The position numbers and the translations under genes are program-made. Positions 15,483 through 24,215 of a DNA stretch of 64,000 nucleotides are shown one piece after another (within the stretch, counting starts at the first letter, position 1; each line of letters opens with the position of its first letter). Below the pieces are notes generated by a model. The model had not been told where the DNA came from. It did not search any database and was given only the letters and a program-made list of their open reading frames with translations. Source of the DNA: CALGKJ01 sp049322695. Lineage in GTDB: Bacteria > Bacillota > Clostridia > Lutisporales > Lutisporaceae. Location: contig JBMORW010000037.1 of NCBI GenBank assembly GCA_049322695.1, forward strand, positions 1 to 64,000. Reading direction: 5' to 3'.

Positions 15483-16412
15483 GTGAAGCATATAGATATA
15501 CTATTACATGTTCTGACTTTGATTTCAGGGGTTACTACTGCTCTGTTGGGCTATTTATTATATTTGAAATACAGGGTAAAGGAGATAAGGCATTATACTG
15601 TTTTCATTCTTTCCACTACCTTCACCGTTGCATTTACCACCGTATACAACTATTTATCTTCTAATGCAAGTATAGATAATTACACAATTTGGCATGCTGT
15701 GGCACTTCTGGTTTTTGAAGTTTTAATTTTACTAATAAACTACAGCTTTACTCATTTTTCACTGGGAATTATCAATAAACCCTTTAAGCTTCCCAGCAAA
15801 ATATTCTTCGGACTGCCATGCTCTTTTGTGTTGCTTACCCTAATATCATTGGTTTATGCAGGTTGTGGAGGGCAAAGCTTAATACTCCCTCAAATATACT
15901 TTGGCTTCTTTTATGCAAACTTATTTTTCCTTTTTCTTACCTTTATACTGTACAGCATTCAAATAGGTTTAAATCTGAAATTCATCGAGAACCTTGACCT
16001 AAAGAGAGCCTTAAAGCTGCTGGCACTGCTTTTTTTGACCTTCATACCTCTTCAGGCTGTGATGAACATATTCAGTAAGCAGATTGTATTGGTAATGCTC
16101 ACACGTAATTTATTCTATATCACAATAGATGTAATCAGTATCGTTTTTGCTGCCAAGTATTTTTTTATAGAAGCTCCATCTATCATTGAGCAAATAGCCA
16201 TAACCGACAGCTTTATAAGCAAGTACTCAATCACCAGCAGGGAAAAGGAAATAATGGAGCTTTTGTTAAGCGGATTTTCCATAAAAGAGATAGCCGGCAA
16301 GCTTGACAGATCCTTCAAGACCGTTAACAATCATATTTATAATATTTATAAGAAAACAAATGTGACAAGTAAAATGGAGTTGTTGTATTTAGTAAAGGAA
16401 ACCAGCCTTTAG
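15483..16412 (+). CDS. Membrane-integrated LuxR-type regulator
   Basis: Residues 1-230 contain about seven hydrophobic helices (starting ILLHVLTLISGVTTALLGYL). The C-terminal 65 residues are a GerE/LuxR HTH: ITSREKEIMELLLSGFSIKEIAGKLDRSFKTVNNHIYNIYKK. A membrane sensor fused directly to a DNA-binding domain is one-component signalling from the membrane. The start is GTG after AAAAGGAGG. It precedes, co-directionally and with a 100-bp gap, the EFR1/flavodoxin operon and is its likely activator. The signal is unknown; it has no histidine-kinase or receiver domain. Confidence 0.88.
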   Translation: MKHIDILLHVLTLISGVTTALLGYLLYLKYRVKEIRHYTVFILSTTFTVAFTTVYNYLSSNASIDNYTIWHAVALLVFEVLILLINYSFTHFSLGIINKPFKLPSKIFFGLPCSFVLLTLISLVYAGCGGQSLILPQIYFGFFYANLFFLFLTFILYSIQIGLNLKFIENLDLKRALKLLALLFLTFIPLQAVMNIFSKQIVLVMLTRNLFYITIDVISIVFAAKYFFIEAPSIIEQIAITDSFISKYSITSREKEIMELLLSGFSIKEIAGKLDRSFKTVNNHIYNIYKKTNVTSKMELLYLVKETSL

Positions 16413-16512
16413 GATAAAATACCTATGGCATTTTATATATAAAATAATGTAGAATTGTCACAGAAAAAGCATAAAAGAATGATACCGTTATTTAATTATT
16501 AGGGGGAGAAGT

Positions 16513-17361
16513 ATGCGTACAGAGATTTATTATTTTTCCGGAACAGGCAACTCACTTGCCATCGCCAAAGACATAGCCGAAAAAACAGGAGGCAGTCTAA
16601 TCCCAATAGCAGCTATAAAGGAAAAGAAAAGCATAGCTAGCGAGGCTGAAGTAATTGGAATTGTATTCCCGGTATACTATGGGGAACTCCCCGTTATAGT
16701 AAAAGAGTTTGCGGAAAAACTGGAAAACCTAAACGGCAAATATGTATTTGCAGTCAGTAACTATGGAGGAGCTGCATCGGTATCAATAAGACAACTTAAG
16801 AGAATAATCCGCTCCAATGGCGGCGAGCTTTCAGCTGCCTACGGAATACAAATGCCTCAGAACTCATTTTATAAGCCCAAGGAAAACCAGCCGCTTTTGT
16901 TCTCTGAGTGTAAAAAGAAAATAGATTTGATTGTAAGCAATATCAGCAAAAAGACAAGGGGAATATTCTACACCAATGCTTTACTGGAGCTGGTGATAAT
17001 GCCTGTCCAGCCTGTCTTTATAAGACCTATATGCAGAAAAGCCTTTCTAAAACAAACAAATTTACCTGCTGAATCAAAGCTCGATGACCTTATACGTATG
17101 CTGGACAAAAACTTTGTCTCAAATGATAAGTGTAATGGCTGCGGCATATGCTCAAAGGTGTGCCCTGCAGACAACATAAAAATAGAGGATAATAAGCCTG
17201 TATGGCTGCACCACTGCGAAACCTGCCTTGCATGCTATAACTGGTGTCCAAACAAGGCTATAGAGGGTGGTATTACAAACGACTATTTTTACCGCCATCC
17301 GGACATAAAAATTAATGAAATCATTAAACAGAAGGGAGAAGGTATAGATGTCACAAACTAA
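16513..17361 (+). CDS. EFR1-type ferrodoxin: flavodoxin domain fused to 2x[4Fe-4S] ferredoxin
   Basis: Cytoplasmic electron carrier. The N-terminal flavodoxin domain starts TEIYYFSGTGNSLAIAKDIA (FMN phosphate loop SGTGNS) and continues to about residue 165. The C-terminal domain has CNGCGICSKVCP and CETCLACYNWCP, two full 4Fe-4S motifs. The spacer of about 40 residues is basic. RBS AGGGGGAG. The stop overlaps the next gene's start by 14 nt, so the two are translationally coupled. Together with the flavodoxin and the FMN-binding protein downstream it forms a small redox chain. Confidence 0.93.
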   Translation: MRTEIYYFSGTGNSLAIAKDIAEKTGGSLIPIAAIKEKKSIASEAEVIGIVFPVYYGELPVIVKEFAEKLENLNGKYVFAVSNYGGAASVSIRQLKRIIRSNGGELSAAYGIQMPQNSFYKPKENQPLLFSECKKKIDLIVSNISKKTRGIFYTNALLELVIMPVQPVFIRPICRKAFLKQTNLPAESKLDDLIRMLDKNFVSNDKCNGCGICSKVCPADNIKIEDNKPVWLHHCETCLACYNWCPNKAIEGGITNDYFYRHPDIKINEIIKQKGEGIDVTN

Positions 17362-18136
17362 TGACATATTTGCCGGCAAAGTCTTGGATTCAAGCTTGAG
17401 AGGGCTTTTAAAAACAGGCGGTATTGCCGCTATGGCCGCCGGATTATTATTCAGAAGAAATCTAGCAGCTGAAGTCGGGATTTTTAACCACCATTACTCT
17501 CCAGAAACCGTAAAGGAATGGTTTGAGCTGCTTCAAAGCAATCGGCTTCTCGGGCTCACAAACCTGAATATCTTTGATTTGGTCAATTATTTACTTGTAG
17601 GAGTAATGCTTGTCGCACTTTATGCACTGCTCAGGAGTGTCAATAAGGTCAATATGACAGTAGCTGCTGTCTCGGGCATAGTCGGAATAACTGTTTTTTT
17701 TGCTACAAATACAGCTTTCTCAATGCTTACTTTAAGCAACCAATATTCTGCAGCTTCAACAGAAGCCCAGAAGGACTTGCTGCTTGCAGCAGGTCAAGCT
17801 ATGCTGGCACTTATTACATTCAGCACAGGCAGCTTGATAAGCCTGTTATTGGTTGCTGCAGCATGCCTGCTTATCTCTTTTACCATGCTGAAAAGCGGTA
17901 TTTTTAGTAAAGCTGCCGCCTATATCGGAGTACTGGCAAGCATACTTGACCTTACTTATTGCATAGCTTTTTCCTTTGTACCAGCTGATTACAGCGGTCT
18001 ATTGGCAGTCTGCTTCATACCTGCAGCAGGACTTTTCTGGATGATATGGCATATAATGATTGGCTGGAAGCTTTTCAGAATAGGACGGAGTATAGGGAAA
18101 GAAAAGATAGTCGCAAATAGTCAAAAGTATATGTAA
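17348..18136 (+). CDS. Multi-pass membrane protein, DUF4386-like
   Basis: A 262-residue protein with six or seven predicted membrane helices, conserved-looking soluble N-terminal stretch (residues 1-50) and a C-terminal GLFWMIWHIMIGWKLFRIGR helix-plus-basic tail. The layout resembles the DUF4386 family but I cannot assign it firmly. It overlaps the EFR1 gene and precedes the flavodoxin gene by 40 bp, so it is the membrane partner of this redox operon. It contains no heme or iron-sulfur motif of its own, so a direct electron conduit role is speculative. Confidence 0.65.
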   Translation: MSQTNDIFAGKVLDSSLRGLLKTGGIAAMAAGLLFRRNLAAEVGIFNHHYSPETVKEWFELLQSNRLLGLTNLNIFDLVNYLLVGVMLVALYALLRSVNKVNMTVAAVSGIVGITVFFATNTAFSMLTLSNQYSAASTEAQKDLLLAAGQAMLALITFSTGSLISLLLVAAACLLISFTMLKSGIFSKAAAYIGVLASILDLTYCIAFSFVPADYSGLLAVCFIPAAGLFWMIWHIMIGWKLFRIGRSIGKEKIVANSQKYM

Positions 18137-18176
18137 TAAACATGCTTTATAGTCCCCAATCAAAAGGAGGATTTTT

Positions 18177-18662
18177 ATGAAAATAGGTATCATAATACAT
18201 TCCCACTCGGGAAACACCCAGTATGTTGCAGAAAGACTTCAGGAGAAGCTGGAAACTGCCGGACACAACGTTATTATCGAAAAAATAATTCCTGCTGACA
18301 ATAATCCTGACACCATAAAATATTCAGATATAGTACTTAAAAACATGCCGGATATAAGTCCTTATGAAATGCTGATATTTGCTGGGCCTGTAAGAGGTGC
18401 TTCTGCATCTCCTGTGCTGGCTGCATACTTAACAAAGCTATCGACACTAAAGAATAAGAAGGTTGCATGCTTTGTAACTGAAGCTTTTCCTTTCCCTTGG
18501 ATGGGAGGAAACCGCGCTGTAAGACAGCTAATTGGGTTTTGTGAGAAAAAAGGCGTTGATGTGAGGTTGACCGGTATAATAAACTGGATGAACTCAAAGC
18601 GGGAGAAAATGATTGAGGATCTGATTGAAAGGTTCAGTAAAGCCCTGCAGGAGGAAATATGA
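18177..18662 (+). CDS. Flavodoxin family protein
   Basis: A 161-residue flavodoxin-fold protein: MKIGIIIHSHSGNTQYVAERL with the SHSGNT FMN phosphate loop, FAGPVRGASASPVLAAYL at the second FMN loop, and VACFVTEAFPFPWMGGNRAVRQL. AAAAGGAGG precedes the ATG. The stop overlaps the FMN-binding protein gene in an ATGA junction. It probably shuttles low-potential electrons within the operon. Confidence 0.88.
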   Translation: MKIGIIIHSHSGNTQYVAERLQEKLETAGHNVIIEKIIPADNNPDTIKYSDIVLKNMPDISPYEMLIFAGPVRGASASPVLAAYLTKLSTLKNKKVACFVTEAFPFPWMGGNRAVRQLIGFCEKKGVDVRLTGIINWMNSKREKMIEDLIERFSKALQEEI

Positions 18663-19063
18663 ATAGGAAGAGGATTGTTTTGATAGCTCTTGCAGCTGTG
18701 TTGATAGCTGGTGTCATAATTTGCATAGCAGCATTTAAAAGAATAGAAGCAAATCTTAGTAAGCTGAGTGGGCTTCCCGTGGTAAAGATCGACCTGTCTA
18801 CGCTATCAGACGGCACTTATACAGGCAGCTACAAAGCCTTCCCAGTGGAGGCAGAGGTTAAAGTAACTATAAGCAATCATAGGATAGTCAGTATCAAGCT
18901 GATAAAGCATAATAATGGCCAGGGAGAGGCGGCGGCGGTAATACCTGAAAGGGTAGTAGAAGCACAAACTCTGGAAATAGATCATATATCAGGTGCAACC
19001 TACAGCAGTAAGGTCATTTTAAAAGCTATAGAAAATGCTCTGACTAACAGTACTTCTAAGTAA
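18659..19063 (+). CDS. Membrane-anchored FMN-binding domain protein with flavinylation motif
   Basis: An N-terminal signal anchor (residues 5-26) is followed by an extracytoplasmic FMN-binding domain: DGTYTGSYKAFPVEAEVKVT at the start and LEIDHISGATYSSKVI at the end. D-x2-SGAT matches the motif at which ApbE attaches FMN to threonine. The 134-residue protein has just this domain, as in periplasmic flavin electron acceptors. It is the last gene of the operon and ATGA-coupled to the flavodoxin gene. No apbE is in the window, so flavinylation would need one elsewhere. It points to electron transfer out of the cytoplasm. Confidence 0.9.
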   Translation: MNRKRIVLIALAAVLIAGVIICIAAFKRIEANLSKLSGLPVVKIDLSTLSDGTYTGSYKAFPVEAEVKVTISNHRIVSIKLIKHNNGQGEAAAVIPERVVEAQTLEIDHISGATYSSKVILKAIENALTNSTSK

Positions 19064-19106
19064 CTTCCCTTAAATATGTGAATTAGGAGACTTGCTTTTA
19101 TAAATG

Positions 19107-19166
19107 GGGTAAGGCCTGAGTTTTTGAGTTTCTTCCTGAAGGAAACTTAAAACTCAGGCCTCACCC
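19107..19166 (+). repeat. REP-like inverted repeat (copy 2), terminator of the redox operon
   Basis: GGGTAAGGCCTGAGTTTTTG and its near-complement ending CAGGCCTCACCC form a stem of about 26 positions with a short loop. It is related to the copy at 15323. Confidence 0.8.
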
Positions 19167-19261
19167 AGATTTGCGTTACTTTCTTATGCTAAACTATTCA
19201 ATTATACTTATTACAATTGTATAATTATTTATATGAGACTAGAAATTGGGGAGGGTTTGGA

Positions 19262-20080
19262 TTGAAAAAGATTTATGGAGAAGTAGTTTTCATAACAGGA
19301 GCGTCTTCCGGTATCGGAAAAGCTATTGCAGAGTATCTTGCTAAGGAAGGATATCGAGTATATGGTACGACCAGAAACCTTGAAAAGCTCACTGAAAAAC
19401 CTATGGAAGGTATAGAAATGGTTCAGCTTGACGTCTGCAATGATGAATCCATCAAGCAGGCGGTGGATTATGTATATCAAAAGGAAGGCAGGATAGATAT
19501 CCTTATCAACAATGCAGGCTTTATTTTAGCAGGCTCTATAGAGGATACCACACACGAAGAAGCTTTTATGCAGTTTGATACAAATTTCTTTGGAATGCAT
19601 AGAGTATGCAGACATGTAATACCGCTCATGAGAGAGAAGAAGAACGGCTTGATCATTAATACCAGCTCAGTAGCGGGCATATTCTCCATAGCGTATCAGT
19701 CCATGTACAGCGCAAGTAAATATGCAGTAGAAGCTTTTACGGAAGCTCTCAGAATGGAGCTTGCACCCTTTGGCGTTAAGGTATCTATGGTAGAGCCGGG
19801 AGATACCAAGACCAACTTTACAAGCAATCGTGTACGTGCCAAAGCTTCGGCAGATTCTGTTTATAAAGATATTTTCAACAAATCGGTAAGTAAGATGGAA
19901 AAGGATGAAATGAATGGTCCGGCTCCTACAGCCGTTGTCAAAGCAGTTGCAAAGATCATAAGCAGCAGCAACCCTCCTGTAAGAATAGTGGCAGGCTTTA
20001 CATACAAGGTATTGGTTTTTCTGAAACGTATACTTCCATCAAGAGCAGTATTATACATACTCTCAAAAATGTACAGCTAG
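19262..20080 (+). CDS. Short-chain dehydrogenase/reductase (SDR)
   Basis: NAD(P)-dependent oxidoreductase of the classical SDR family: TGASSGIG cofactor motif, NNAG, catalytic serine in INTSSVAG and YSASK with the catalytic Tyr/Lys, followed by VEPGDTKTNF. The C-terminal hydrophobic segment, from VAGFTYKVLVFL on, resembles membrane-associated retinol or steroid dehydrogenase-like SDRs. The start is TTG at 19262, six bases after GGGGAGGG; the open frame to 19217 has no RBS. Substrate unknown. Monocistronic, with a terminator immediately after. Confidence 0.92.
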   Translation: MKKIYGEVVFITGASSGIGKAIAEYLAKEGYRVYGTTRNLEKLTEKPMEGIEMVQLDVCNDESIKQAVDYVYQKEGRIDILINNAGFILAGSIEDTTHEEAFMQFDTNFFGMHRVCRHVIPLMREKKNGLIINTSSVAGIFSIAYQSMYSASKYAVEAFTEALRMELAPFGVKVSMVEPGDTKTNFTSNRVRAKASADSVYKDIFNKSVSKMEKDEMNGPAPTAVVKAVAKIISSSNPPVRIVAGFTYKVLVFLKRILPSRAVLYILSKMYS

Positions 20081-20083
20081 GCT

Positions 20084-20113
20084 AATGGGGTCAGTCCTGA
20101 CCCCATTATTTTT
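20084..20113 (+). terminator. Terminator with REP-like stem (copy 3)
   Basis: AATGGGGTCAG-TC-CTGACCCCATT, an 11-bp perfect stem followed by ATTTTTT, three bases after the SDR stop. The stem is the core of the REP-like family. Confidence 0.9.
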
Positions 20114-20120
20114 TAACCCA

Positions 20121-20843
20121 TTACATAGTCAGTTTTTCTTGACAATATCTATATCTGTCAACTGCTTTTGAGATTGTCAGCATTGTCAGCATAAGAAATA
20201 AAGCAGAAACATACATTACTAATACGTATCCTGGCCATCCAAATAACCCTTCAAGTTTTTCAATTACTGTTCCAGCAGGCGCTTCCACGATATACAGGAA
20301 GTTCGTTTTTAGCCTTAGATTTACTAAGTATATGACAGCTAAGGAAACGCCTCCTGCACCTCCAAAGCCGAGAAAGTACTTAACTGTTGCTTTCATTTGC
20401 TCTACTACAGTCAGATAAATTGCACCTGTCACTAGCATCATATGACTCATAATAAAAAACATAGCCCTCAGCTTGCCGGGTTCAGCATGCACTGACCCTG
20501 GAAACAAAGCTACTGCAAACCCCATTGGAATTCCAATAAGAAATACAAAATTAAATAGAATTTCACTTGGTTTGATAAGGCATATAACAAGCAAAATCAA
20601 GTCTATATGACATATATGCAGTGAAAACAAATCAAACCAATCAAATCTATTGTAATATATATCCATTATATATCTTGCGGACCTTATTGCTACTATAGTA
20701 ATTGCAAGGAGAATCCTTACTAGCCTTGAACTGCTTTCAGATTTAGACTTAAGCCCCCAGAAAATATATGCCAAGCCCAGTATGCAAGGAATCAAAATGC
20801 TTACTATATGCTCCAAACCATATTGCTTAAAATTCTGTATCAT
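20121..20843 (-). CDS. YwaF/TIGR02206-type integral membrane protein
   Basis: A 240-residue protein with about seven membrane helices. The hallmark second-loop segment WFDLFSLHICHIDLILL and the NFLYIVEAPAGT segment match the TIGR02206 family, which has no established biochemical role. Its ribosome binding site GAGGTGAT overlaps the stop codon of the upstream zinc-ribbon gene, showing coupling. It belongs to a three-gene minus-strand group with two zinc-ribbon membrane proteins. Confidence 0.8.
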   Translation of the reverse strand: MIQNFKQYGLEHIVSILIPCILGLAYIFWGLKSKSESSSRLVRILLAITIVAIRSARYIMDIYYNRFDWFDLFSLHICHIDLILLVICLIKPSEILFNFVFLIGIPMGFAVALFPGSVHAEPGKLRAMFFIMSHMMLVTGAIYLTVVEQMKATVKYFLGFGGAGGVSLAVIYLVNLRLKTNFLYIVEAPAGTVIEKLEGLFGWPGYVLVMYVSALFLMLTMLTISKAVDRYRYCQEKLTM

Positions 20844-20847
20844 ACAA

Positions 20848-21708
20848 TCACCTCAAAGGGATTCTTGAAAGAGAAGAAGGTATTTGTCCCTTAATGACAA
20901 TGCTTTCATTTGCAGCTTTTATTGCTTCGTATTTTGTATTTGATTTTTCAGTAATTCTGGAAATATAATTGTTTATGGTCTCCTTAACGAAGCTTGTTGA
21001 GTCACTTGAACTAAGTAAGCTTTGAGGTATAGGTATCCCCATCACGCTTGCATTATATAGACAAAGTTCATTCAGACTATTATTTTCTATTTCTCCACTG
21101 AATCTACAATATATGTTAATGTTTTCAGGCAGCAATCCCAGCATCGGCATTACTCTTCTTACATCCTCTCTGTCGTATTCTCCGCCAAGAACTTTATCAA
21201 GAACATAAGATGTGTTTATAGTTGCTGAGGTCTCAATAGTATCATCTTTATTCACACGAACCTGTACGTTTTTCAATGCATAATATTTGGGACGATTAAT
21301 GTTGAAAAAAGAGGTAAGTTCTTCACTGGTAAGACTTACTTCAATCTCGTGTAAATCACCATATACATATTTGTAATCTTCAGCATCACCTGCTTCAGGA
21401 GAATTATCCTTTGAAAAATCAAGCTTAGATAAAGCTGCCTCATAAGCTTCTTTTGAAGCTTTGATACTTAGGTCAATAGGTTTTGATACGCCCGGTACAA
21501 TAAAGTATATGGTAGTTATGACTACAGCCACAACAATAAAAAACACAAGAAGTCTCTTTAAAAATCTTGATTTTCTTTTACTTTTTCCGGCTATGACAGG
21601 TTGACCACCCTGCGGTGCTAGGCTATGGCTATTTTCTCTTTTGAAGCCACATTCCGGGCAGAAATCTGAATTATCCTCCATTCTATGACCACAATTATGA
21701 CAAAACAT
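20848..21708 (-). CDS. Zinc-ribbon membrane-anchored protein
   Basis: The N-terminus has a zinc ribbon, FCHNCGHRMEDNSDFCPECG (C-x2-C-x11-C-x2-C), then a basic linker, a single membrane helix (about residues 59-80) and an extracytoplasmic domain of about 200 residues with no recognised family. The start is at 21708, after GGAGGCGATAAA; the open frame goes to 21729. The layout, a cytoplasmic zinc ribbon plus one anchor and an outside domain, is common in Firmicutes. It is co-transcribed with the YwaF-like gene. Function unknown. Confidence 0.8.
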   Translation of the reverse strand: MFCHNCGHRMEDNSDFCPECGFKRENSHSLAPQGGQPVIAGKSKRKSRFLKRLLVFFIVVAVVITTIYFIVPGVSKPIDLSIKASKEAYEAALSKLDFSKDNSPEAGDAEDYKYVYGDLHEIEVSLTSEELTSFFNINRPKYYALKNVQVRVNKDDTIETSATINTSYVLDKVLGGEYDREDVRRVMPMLGLLPENINIYCRFSGEIENNSLNELCLYNASVMGIPIPQSLLSSSDSTSFVKETINNYISRITEKSNTKYEAIKAANESIVIKGQIPSSLSRIPLR

Positions 21709-21744
21709 TTTATCGCCTCCATTTAACATCTCTACTAGTCAAAT

Positions 21745-22425
21745 TTATTTAAGTAACGGGCACTTGCATCTGAAGCAGTATTCTTCATTTATCTCATTTA
21801 TTGAAGAGCAAGCAGTACAGAAAAGAAACTCATCTTTTGACTTATCGTATTTTTCATATAAGCCTAACCCCTTATGGTGTCGCACTTTGTCCCCAATATT
21901 ATAATAGTTGTATACCGTCATATCGTCTTCAGTTCTGTGACTGTAAATTTTACCGTTGTCTCTTCTTACAAAATATTCATAAACGGTATAGTCAATATAC
22001 ATATCATTATCTTTGTCCCATTTCCTCCTGTTGTATATTTTTTTGTCGATAACAACACCATCCCAGGTAGAGTCCGAGGCTTTTAACACTGTTTGAACCG
22101 CAGCAATGAAAATAAACATACCCCCAATACCTATCCCATAAAAAAGTGATAAAGGCCATTCCAATTCACCGCTTTTCTCTCCATAAAGCGGAAACGCAAT
22201 AACTGCAATAAGAGCTAATATTACAGCAAAAACAAATGACCATCTTTTGGAGTTCTTTATATACCTATAAAAGGCAGGGTCATTTATTTTCGGTGAATAA
22301 CCTATAAGCTTCGACTTTTCTGTTTCTATGGTGCTGCTAACATTTTTTCCCTTAACCTCTGCTCCGCAAACAGTACAATATCTGCCTCCTTCTATTAATT
22401 GCGATCCACAGCTCGAGCAATACAT
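21745..22425 (-). CDS. Membrane protein with N- and C-terminal zinc ribbons
   Basis: The N-terminus has YCSSCGSQLIEGGRYCTVCG; the C-terminus has FCTACSSINEINEEYCFRCKC, a second CxxC...CxxC pair. Between them are two membrane helices (about residues 60-80 and 92-113) and a soluble beta-rich stretch (VVIDKKIYNRRKWD to YNIGDKVRHHKG) that looks like a DUF3592-type or OB-like fold. GGGGGG precedes the start; 22428 is an equally possible ATG. First gene of the three-gene group. Function unknown. Confidence 0.75.
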   Translation of the reverse strand: MYCSSCGSQLIEGGRYCTVCGAEVKGKNVSSTIETEKSKLIGYSPKINDPAFYRYIKNSKRWSFVFAVILALIAVIAFPLYGEKSGELEWPLSLFYGIGIGGMFIFIAAVQTVLKASDSTWDGVVIDKKIYNRRKWDKDNDMYIDYTVYEYFVRRDNGKIYSHRTEDDMTVYNYYNIGDKVRHHKGLGLYEKYDKSKDEFLFCTACSSINEINEEYCFRCKCPLLK

Positions 22426-22564
22426 CATATCCCCCCTTTTTATTTATTTTCATATACCATATATCCAATATAATTACATGGCTTTACCATAAGCTTAAAA
22501 TAGTAACTCTTAAAATAATCTTACTATGATATACTACGCATTCAATAACTTTAGCTACTTTGTC

Positions 22565-22583
22565 AATGACACTTTTTGTCATT
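22565..22583. promoter_or_regulatory. Inverted repeat between divergent genes, possible operator
   Basis: AATGACA-N5-TGTCATT is a perfect 7-bp inverted repeat in the region between the zinc-ribbon group and the XRE regulator gene, upstream of the TATAAT at about 22623. Binding by the XRE protein is a guess. Confidence 0.4.
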
Positions 22584-22649
22584 AACCTGTGACTGAATTC
22601 TTTTTAACGAGTCTAAGTGGTGTTATAATTAAAAAAAGGGGGGGTTTTC

Positions 22650-24185
22650 TTGAATTTCAAAGATAAGTTGAGCCTTTTAATGAACATACAAAATACCTCA
22701 AATAGCCGTCTTGCAAAGGCATTGTCTGTAGATCCATCGCTAATAAGCAGATGGAAAGCAGGGACCAGAACACCTTCAGACAAAAGTACTCATTTCCGTG
22801 CATTAGCAAAGTATTTCTCAGACCAAGCAAAGCAGGATTATCAAGTACATGCCCTTTATCAAGCTATTGGCTTGCCTTATGAAAAAAGGCAATGCAGCAG
22901 CACAAGTTTATACAAGTACCTGTGTGCTTGGCTTGAGAACCCTGAAACTCAAACCTCAGGCTTTATTCATGAGTTAATCAAAAAGCTTGAAGCAAGCGAA
23001 AATCAGTATCAACCTAAACCAGTTGTATGCATAAAAGACTCAATAACTAATGGAGAAACTACCAATGTAGAGCTTTATTATGGAAAAAAAGGTAAGAGAA
23101 ATGGGGTACTACGTTTTTTAACAGCTGTTATCACACAAAGTAAGCCATGTACAATGCTGTTATACAGCGATGAGAGCATGGAGTGGTTAACGGAGGACAA
23201 AGAGTTTTACACAAAGTGGGGAATGCTGTTGTTGGAGGCAATTTCCAAAGGTAATAGAATTAGAATCATACATAATGTACAACGTGATCTGACAGAGATG
23301 CATGAAGCCATTGAGCGTTGGCTGCCGCTTTATTTGACTGGAGCTATAGAGCCTTATTATTATCCTAAGCTTAATGATGGCACTTTCAGAAGAACAATGT
23401 TCATTGCTCCGGAAATTGCAGCATTGACATCATCTTCACTTTTCACCTGTTCAGAGGACGCAGTACATGCCTACGTCTCAGACAGTAAAATGCTTCAAAA
23501 TCTGACAAATGAGTTCAATGAGTATCTCAGTATATGTAAGCCTCTTATGCAAATATACGGAAAGAATCAAACACAAATGCTTTCTGAAGAGATTTTGGAG
23601 TTTTATATTCAGCCCGGCAATCATATTTCCATATCGGATATGCCATCTCTTGTTACCATGCCTATAGAGCTATATAGTCGATTGCTAGACAATAATGGCT
23701 TCAGTGGTGAAGATAGGCAGATGCTTTTAAAGTTACAGAAAAAAAGAATAAATGCTTTTTTAGCAAACCTAAGTAAATATAATCATACTGAGATAATTAC
23801 GCTTCCTGCACAGTTTAATGATTCATCCTGTTTATCAATAACTTCTCTCGACCCTACTATGATGTGCAAACTTCAATATACTTCTGATAACTTTTCAGAT
23901 CATTTGCTAAATATTATAAACCTTATGGATGAATATAATAATTTCAGTGTGGTAATCATGCCAAGAGATACCTATAGCAAACTTCAGATAACAGTGAAGG
24001 AAGGCGTTGGAGTAGTTGTACTCAAAAATGATGATCCACTAAATGCGTTTACCTTTAGTCACCGTAACATGACTTTTGCTTTCAGCAACTATCTGGAAGA
24101 TTTGCTTAATACAATTTCAAAAAAGAACCGAACAAAAAAGTATGTTTTGGAATTACTTAAGGAAATGGCGCATAACTATAGATAA
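22650..24185 (+). CDS. Large XRE-type helix-turn-helix regulator
   Basis: The N-terminal 65 residues contain a Cro/CI-type HTH (SNSRLAKALSVDPSLISRWKAGTRTPS). The remaining 440 residues have no family I recognise; a segment around residues 150-260, with MLLYSDESMEWL and IRIIHNVQRDLTEMHEAIERWLPLYLTG, looks like an alpha/beta sensor region similar to the phospholipase-D-like or TrmB-type C-terminal domains. The start is TTG after a G-rich Shine-Dalgarno. It is flanked by a hairpin operator upstream and a terminator downstream, so it is a single-gene unit. Target unknown. Confidence 0.75.
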   Translation: MNFKDKLSLLMNIQNTSNSRLAKALSVDPSLISRWKAGTRTPSDKSTHFRALAKYFSDQAKQDYQVHALYQAIGLPYEKRQCSSTSLYKYLCAWLENPETQTSGFIHELIKKLEASENQYQPKPVVCIKDSITNGETTNVELYYGKKGKRNGVLRFLTAVITQSKPCTMLLYSDESMEWLTEDKEFYTKWGMLLLEAISKGNRIRIIHNVQRDLTEMHEAIERWLPLYLTGAIEPYYYPKLNDGTFRRTMFIAPEIAALTSSSLFTCSEDAVHAYVSDSKMLQNLTNEFNEYLSICKPLMQIYGKNQTQMLSEEILEFYIQPGNHISISDMPSLVTMPIELYSRLLDNNGFSGEDRQMLLKLQKKRINAFLANLSKYNHTEIITLPAQFNDSSCLSITSLDPTMMCKLQYTSDNFSDHLLNIINLMDEYNNFSVVIMPRDTYSKLQITVKEGVGVVVLKNDDPLNAFTFSHRNMTFAFSNYLEDLLNTISKKNRTKKYVLELLKEMAHNYR

Positions 24186-24215
24186 TAAGGGGTCAGGCCC
24201 GACCCCTTATTTTAT
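24184..24215. terminator. Terminator with REP-like stem (copy 4)
   Basis: AATAAGGGGTC-AGGCCC-GACCCCTTATT, an 11-bp stem followed by TTATTT on the plus strand. It overlaps the stop of the XRE gene and the stop of convergent cwlD, so it serves both. Confidence 0.85.
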
